From: Nitzschia sp. DOCU1
Taxonomy: Eukaryota; Bacillariophyta; Bacillariophyceae; Bacillariales; Bacillariaceae
DNA length: 64,000 bases
Assembly: GCA_951394045.1 (NCBI GenBank)
Contig: CATOAN010000012.1
Span: forward strand, 1-64,000
Reading direction: 5' to 3'
Positions within the stretch are counted from its first letter, which is position 1. Each line of letters opens with the position of its first letter. The position numbers and the translations under genes are program-made. The notes under the pieces are model-generated. The model saw only the letters and a program-made list of their open reading frames with translations. It had not been told where the DNA came from and made no database searches. This document shows positions 59,353-64,000 of this stretch, piece by piece.

Positions 59353-59961
59353 ATTTCCACCGGATCGTGCAGGATAACGGGGAGTAAGAAACCGGATGGA
59401 CTCGTATGATTCTTTCGATCCGATGGACTCGAATGCGTCATGAGGAAACTACGGTTTGTTATGGGGACTACAGTTGACTACTATCGACGGTAGGTAGCAA
59501 TGTCAGCTATTGGGAAGATGACAATCATTCGGCGGAGAGACAACGTCATCGCAGGAGTCATCAGGATGACTTCATGGGGTATTCGGGGCAATGGGACGGG
59601 TGGGGACCGGAGTGTAGTTACAATATCTCTTAACAGTATAGTGAAGCTACTACTACGGGAGATCGGCCTTGTCAAGATAGTGTGGCAAGAACTGCGGAAC
59701 AAAAGATGCTAGTGTCCTATCCTCCATCTAAGCGTGGAGACTTGCAAGACTACATCTCACTAGCTATTTCTCTTTCTCTTAAAACTGTGGACGTCTTTGT
59801 TTGTCACAGGGACGGATGAATGTTATTGGCTCTTGAGGCTCTTGTTGCTCATACATATAATACTACTACCTAATATTGTATGGATGAATAATAAGAATGT
59901 TTTAGGTAATTGTTCTTCATCATACATACAATACTAGGTAATAGTAAGCGGTCAGCACACT
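59353..59961. other. Non-coding stretch between copia remnant and GPTA gene
   Basis: Short direct repeats (CATACATA-ATACTA near 59850 and 59920). No gene recognised; holds the 3' flank of the GPTA gene. Confidence 0.5.
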
Positions 59962-62900
59962 TTACAACCTGAGACGGCGACCTTGCTTGCTCGATCCCTT
60001 CTCCTTGTCACCAGACAAGGCGCGGGTTCGAATCATAACACCATCAACGGGACACGCGAGGGCCTTGGAAGACTTCAATTGGTAGAATTTGCCGTCGGTC
60101 TGCAATCTTGGAATATCCTTGCAGCAGCCACATCCTTCAAATTTGTAGTCGCTTTGAAGATCCAACGCTACGGCGGCGGCGAAGTCTGTAAAACATTTCT
60201 GGTGATAGTCCGGATCTCCAGTGTGCAAGAAGCAGTAGTTGTACCCCAAGCTGGGATCTTTCGGATCGCAAAGGTAGGCTGGATCTTGGCACTCATCGAT
60301 TTCATCCCCTTTGCGTTCAGTGGGTCCGGCAGTGGGTCCTGCAGTCGGTCCAGCGGTGGGGCCAGCGGTTGGCGCATCTGTGACTAGGGCACAGTAAACT
60401 TCGGGGCAGGAAGCAGATAATGCAAGGATTTCAGTGCTGCACGTAGCAGACGGTCCAAGACGGCGACCTCGCTTGCTCGATCCCTTCTCCTTGTCACCAG
60501 ACAAGGCGCGGGTTCGAATCATAACACCATCAACGGGACACGCGAGGGCCTTGGAAGACTTCAATTGGTAGAATTTGCCGTCAGTCTGCAACCTTGGAAT
60601 ATCCTTGCAGCAGCCGCAGCCTTCAAATTTGTAGTCGCTTTGAAGATCCAACGCTACGGCGGCGGCGAAGTCTGTAAAACATTTCTGGTGATAGTCCGGA
60701 TCTCCAGTGTGCAAGAAGCAGTAGTTGTACCCCAAGCTGGGATCTTTCGGATCGCAAAGGTAGGCTGGATCTTGGCACTCATCGATTTCATCCCCTTTGC
60801 GTTCAGTGGGTCCAGCAGTGGGTCCTGCAGTCGGTCCAGCGGTGGGGCCAGCGGTTGGCGCATCTGTGACTAGGGCACAGTAAACTTCGGGACAGGAAGA
60901 AGATAATGAAAAGATGAAGGAGCTGCATGTAGTCGGTCCAGCCGTAGGCCCGGCAGTTGGGCCCGCCGTAGGTCCGGCAGTCGGTCCAGCGGTAGGCCCA
61001 GCAGTCGGTCCAGCCGTAGGGCCGGAAGTAGGTCCAGCTGTAGGTCCAGCGGTAGGTCCAGCGGTAGGTCCGGCAGTCGGTTCAGCCGTAGGACCGGAAG
61101 TAGGTCCTGCCGTAGGCCCGGCAGTCGGTCCAGCGGTAGGCCCAGCAGTCGGTCCAGCCGTAGGCCCGGAAGTAGGTCCAGCTGTTGGTCCAGCGGTAGG
61201 TCCAGCGGTAGGTCCAGCGGTAGGTCCGGCAGTCGGTCCAGCCGTAGGCCCGGAAGTAGGTCCTCCCGTAGGCCCGGCAGTCGGTCCAGCGGTAGGTCCA
61301 GCCGTAGGCACCGCAGTGGGTCCTGACGTAGGCCCGGCGGTCGGTCCCGCAGTCGGTCCGGCGGTTGGCCCGGCAGTCGGTCCAGCGGTAGGCCCGGCAG
61401 TAGGTCCAGCGGTAGGTCCGGCAGTCGGTCCAGCCGTAGGCCCGGCAGTCGGTCCAGCCGTGGGCCCCGCAGTGGGTCCTGAGGTAGGCCCGGCGGTCGG
61501 TCCAGCCGTAGGCCCGGTAGTGGGTCCAATCGTAGGCCCTCCCGTAGGCCCGATAGTTGGTCCGATCGTAGGCCCAGCCGTAGGCCCGGTAGTGGGTCCA
61601 GCTGTAGGAACGGTAGTGGGTCCAATCGTAGGCCCAGCCGTAGGCCCGATGGTGGGTCCGATCGTAGGTCCAGCCGTAGGCCCCGCAGTGGGTCCAGCGG
61701 TCGGTCCAGCAGTAGGCCCGGCAGTCGGTCCAGCGGTCGGTCCCGCAGTCGGTCCGGCGGTAGGCCCGGCAGTCGGTCCAGCGGTAGGTCCGGCAGTAGG
61801 TCCTGCCGTAGGCCCGGCAGTAGGTCCAGCGGTAGGTCCGGCGGTCGGTCCAGCCGTAGGTCCGGCAGTCGGTCCAGCCGTAGGTCCAGCCGTAGGTCCA
61901 GCCGTAGGTCCAGCAGTCGGTCCGGCAGTCGGTCCAGCAGTAGGTCCTGCCGTAGGCCCGGCAGTTGGTCCAGCGGTAGGTCCGGCAGTCGGTCCAGCGG
62001 TAGGCCCGGCGGTCGGTCCAGCCGTAGGTCCGGCAGTCGGTCCAGCCGTAGGTCCAGCAGTCGGTCCGGCAGTAGGTCCAGCCGTAGGCCCGGAAGTAGG
62101 TCCAGCCGTAGGACCCGCAGTGGGTCCTGACGTAGGCCCAGCGGTAGGCCCGGCGGTAGGTCCAGCCGTAGGCCCGGCGGTAGGTCCACTCGTAGGTCCG
62201 GTAGTGGGTCCAGCGGTAGGTCCGGCAGTAGGTCCAGCCGTAGGCCCGGCAGTAGGTCCAGCAGTCGGACCGGCAGTCGGTCCAGCGGTAGGTCCGGAAG
62301 TAGGTCCAGCCGTAGGCCCGGAAGTAGGTCCAGCCGTAGGACCCGCAGTGGGTCCTGACGTAGGCCCAGCGGTAGGTCCGGCAGTCGGTCCAGCAGTCGG
62401 ACCAGCAGTAGGTCCAGCGGTAGGTCCAGCGGTAGGTCCAGCGGTAGGTCCGGCAGTCGGTCCAGCGGTAGGCCCGGCGGTAGGTCCAGCGGTAGGTCCG
62501 GTAGTGGGTCCAGCGGTAGGTCCGGCAGTAGGTCCAGCCGTAGGCCCGGAAGTAGGTCCACCCGTAGGACCCGCAGTGGGTCCTGACGTAGGCCCAGTGG
62601 TAGGTCCGGCAGTCGGTCCAGCAGTCGGACCAGCAGTAGGCCCGGCGGTCGGTCCAGCCGTAGGCCCGGCAGTCGGTCCTGCCGTAGGTCCAGCAGTCGG
62701 ACCGGCAGTCGGTCCAGCGGTAGGTCCGGCAGTAGGTCCAGCCGTAGGCCCGGAAGTAGGTTCAGCCGTAGGTCCAGCAGTCGGTCCGGCAGTCGGTCCA
62801 GCCGTTGGCCCGGCAGTGGGTCCTGACGTAGGCCCAGCGGTAGGTCCGGCAGTCGGTCCAGCAGTCGGACCAGCAGTTGGTCCAGCGGTAGGTCCGGCAG

Positions 62901-64000
62901 TAGGTCCAGCCGTAGGCCCGGAAGTAGGGCCAGCCGTAGGACCCGCAGTGGGTCCTGACGTAGGCCCAGCGGTAGGTCCGGCAGTCGGTCCAGCAGTCGG
63001 TCCAGCGGTAGGCCCGGCGGTCGGTCCAGCCGTAGGCCCGGCAGTCGGTCCAGCCGTAGGTCCAGCAGTCGGACCGGCAGTCGGTCCTGCCGTAGGTCCA
63101 GCAGTCGGACCGGCAGTCGGTCCAGCGGTAGGCCCAGCAGTCGGTCCGGCAGTCGGTCCAGCGGTAGGCCCGGCAGTAGGCCCGGCAGTCGGTCCAGCAG
63201 TCGGTCCGGCAGTCGGTCCAGCGGTAGGCCCGGCAGTCGGTCCAGCCGTAGGTCCAGCAGTCGGTCCGGCAGTCGGTCCAGCGGTAGGCCCGGCAGTAGG
63301 CCCGGAAGTAGGTCCAGCGGTAGGTCCAGCCGTAGGTCCGGCAGTCGGTCCAGCCGTAGGCCCGGCAGTCGGTCCAGCCGTAGGCCCGGCAGTATAGTGA
63401 CAACGACGGCTCACACACTCTTTAGCGTATACCACAGCTTCCGCTTCGCAAATCCCTAAGGGATCGGCGGCGAAACAACGATCCAATATCGCCCTTGCTG
63501 ATTCACATGCATTGAAGCAACCGTAAATGTTGACATTTTTCACGGTCCAATTATCGAAGCCAGACTCGTAATTGAATTGCCTGAACCTGGCCCTTGTCGT
63601 TCCAGCAGGTACTTTCACAGCATGACTAACCCAAACACCGGGGGGGAAAAAGCCAGGTCCAATAGTGAGTGTAATATCTCCTGTCCAGACGCCATTAATG
63701 AGGAATTGGATGGAAACCTCGTCACCGTTTTCAGGGCTGTCGCAAGAGCCAGGTCCGGAACCTGTTCCGCCACCATAAAAGAACTCGAATTCCAACCACC
63801 CAGTTGTTCCCAAAGGAAGGTCAAAGGTAGGGGATGTATGAGACCTAGCAGGTAAAGGAGAAGGAGTACCAGTGAAGGTAGACGCCCACTTATAGGAATT
63901 CGCGCCGCAACCAGCTTGGAAAATGCGACCGGCATTGGTCCAGGTACCTGGAAGTAGTGTTTGCGGATGGTCGACTGGGCAAGTATACGAGGTAGGTCCA
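59962..64000 (-). CDS. Large GPTA-repeat protein with beta-sandwich and Cys-rich modules, partial
   Basis: The frame is open to the right window edge (first residues GPTSYTCPVDHP), so the start is outside; 1345 residues are visible, ending TAA at 59962. Order: a globular domain of about 190 residues (WTNAGRIFQAGCGANSYKW, VSIQFLINGVWTGDITLTIG, FRQFNYESGFDNWTVKNVNI) that looks like a carbohydrate-binding or reelin/MAM-type beta sandwich; a short Cys-rich segment (CFNACESARAILDRCF); about 200 GPTA units; then two tandem 162-residue Cys-rich modules (CPEVYCALVTDAPT ... ERKGDEIDECQDPAYLCD ... FEGCGCCKDIPRLQTDG). A secreted or cell-wall role is plausible for diatoms; that is inference. The plus-strand frame of GPAV repeats is its shadow. 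Confidence 0.85.
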   Translation of the reverse strand, partial: GPTSYTCPVDHPQTLLPGTWTNAGRIFQAGCGANSYKWASTFTGTPSPLPARSHTSPTFDLPLGTTGWLEFEFFYGGGTGSGPGSCDSPENGDEVSIQFLINGVWTGDITLTIGPGFFPPGVWVSHAVKVPAGTTRARFRQFNYESGFDNWTVKNVNIYGCFNACESARAILDRCFAADPLGICEAEAVVYAKECVSRRCHYTAGPTAGPTAGPTAGPTAGPTAGPTAGPTSGPTAGPTAGPTAGPTAGPTAGPTAGPTAGPTAGPTAGPTAGPTAGPTAGPTAGPTAGPTAGPTAGPTAGPTAGPTAGPTAGPTAGPTAGPTAGPTAGPTAGPTAGPTAGPTAGPTSGPTAGPTAGPTSGPTAGPTAGPTAGPTAGPTAGPTAGPTAGPTSGPTAGPTAGPTAGPTAGPTAEPTSGPTAGPTAGPTAGPTAGPTAGPTAGPTAGPTAGPTAGPTAGPTAGPTAGPTTGPTSGPTAGPTGGPTSGPTAGPTAGPTAGPTTGPTAGPTAGPTAGPTAGPTAGPTAGPTAGPTAGPTAGPTAGPTAGPTSGPTAGPTAGPTSGPTAGPTSGPTAGPTAGPTAGPTAGPTAGPTAGPTAGPTTGPTSGPTAGPTAGPTAGPTAGPTSGPTAGPTAGPTSGPTAGPTAGPTAGPTAGPTAGPTAGPTAGPTAGPTAGPTAGPTAGPTAGPTAGPTAGPTAGPTAGPTAGPTAGPTAGPTAGPTAGPTAGPTAGPTAGPTAGPTAGPTAGPTAGPTAGPTAGPTAGPTAGPTAGPTAGPTAGPTIGPTIGPTAGPTIGPTTVPTAGPTTGPTAGPTIGPTIGPTGGPTIGPTTGPTAGPTAGPTSGPTAGPTAGPTAGPTAGPTAGPTAGPTAGPTAGPTAGPTAGPTAGPTAGPTSGPTAVPTAGPTAGPTAGPTGGPTSGPTAGPTAGPTAGPTAGPTAGPTAGPTSGPTAGPTAGPTAGPTAGPTAGPTSGPTAEPTAGPTAGPTAGPTAGPTSGPTAGPTAGPTAGPTAGPTAGPTAGPTAGPTTCSSFIFSLSSSCPEVYCALVTDAPTAGPTAGPTAGPTAGPTERKGDEIDECQDPAYLCDPKDPSLGYNYCFLHTGDPDYHQKCFTDFAAAVALDLQSDYKFEGCGCCKDIPRLQTDGKFYQLKSSKALACPVDGVMIRTRALSGDKEKGSSKRGRRLGPSATCSTEILALSASCPEVYCALVTDAPTAGPTAGPTAGPTAGPTERKGDEIDECQDPAYLCDPKDPSLGYNYCFLHTGDPDYHQKCFTDFAAAVALDLQSDYKFEGCGCCKDIPRLQTDGKFYQLKSSKALACPVDGVMIRTRALSGDKEKGSSKQGRRLRL
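59973..60944 (-). repeat. Tandem 486-bp duplication at the 3' end of the GPTA gene
   Basis: 59973-60458 and 60459-60944 are nearly identical in sequence (exact 486-bp period, 162 codons), each with four GPTA units and one Cys-rich module. Confidence 0.93.
60930..63400 (-). repeat. 12-bp minisatellite coding GPTA
   Basis: About 200 units of a 12-mer such as TACCGCTGGACC. The third-position bases vary widely while the peptide is kept, apart from Ser, Ile, Glu, Val, Gly or Thr in the fourth position at scattered units. Confidence 0.95.

Noticed and set aside
60010..60050. tRNA B box GGGTTCGAATC in the GPTA gene (also near 60500)
   Set aside because: No A box at the right distance; it codes IRTRA in a conserved module and is duplicated with it.
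60914..63397. Plus-strand 827-codon frame of GPAV repeats, and other long frames over the same tract
   Set aside because: A 12-bp repeat gives open frames on several strands; only the minus-strand frame is joined to globular Cys-rich domains at both ends.

Overview
The window looks like nuclear DNA of a stramenopile, most likely a pennate diatom. The signs are a trehalose-6-phosphate synthase with an N-terminal starch-binding-like domain, a secreted-type protein with a very long Gly-Pro-Thr-Ala repeat, a 68-bp GT-AG intron, and a dense load of Ty3-like, DIRS-like, copia-like, LINE-like, Helitron and terminal-repeat DNA elements. No bacterial features (operons, Shine-Dalgarno sites, CRISPR) are present. 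The species is an inference.

Layout. 1-1559 (minus): 5' part of the synthase gene. 2695-7701: a Ty3-like element (element 1) with 417-bp LTRs, which has lost its RNase H region. 8046-11564: foldback and direct repeats, a broken zinc-binding ORF, a short non-autonomous Helitron (9775-10652) and an unknown ORF. 11608-13432 (minus): RNase H and tyrosine recombinase of a DIRS-like element, cut by element 2. 13433-19158 (minus): Ty3-like element 2, full length, with LTRs that look identical and intact gag and pol. 19159-24768 (minus): a mosaic of element 3 pieces, including a 1.5-kb gag segment present twice. 24781-33821 (minus): Ty3-like element 4, decayed and interrupted by a 5'-truncated LINE-like piece with a 22-bp target duplication and by a 2-kb insertion carrying an ATPase gene fragment. 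33826-36798: fragments (integrase, DIRS-type gag, LTR, copia RNase H). 36800-43100: a DNA transposon region with two divergent genes and three tandem-repeat arrays. 44559-58861: a probable 14.3-kb autonomous Helitron coding Rep, PIF1 helicase and an OTU protease domain, followed by repeats, a LINE-like fragment and three acidic ORFs. 58996-59352: another copia RNase H piece. 59962-64000 (minus): the GPTA-repeat gene, running off the window.

Two threads tie the window together. First, in three different Ty3-like elements gag and pol lie in the same frame, separated by one UGA; this suggests readthrough or stop-restart. Second, most in-frame breaks in the other coding elements are also TGA, either CpG decay of Arg CGA codons or a decoding peculiarity. 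The short Helitron at 9.8 kb carries both the 5' end of the large Helitron and the hairpin 3' end found at 58.8 kb, which is what lets the limits of the large one be proposed.
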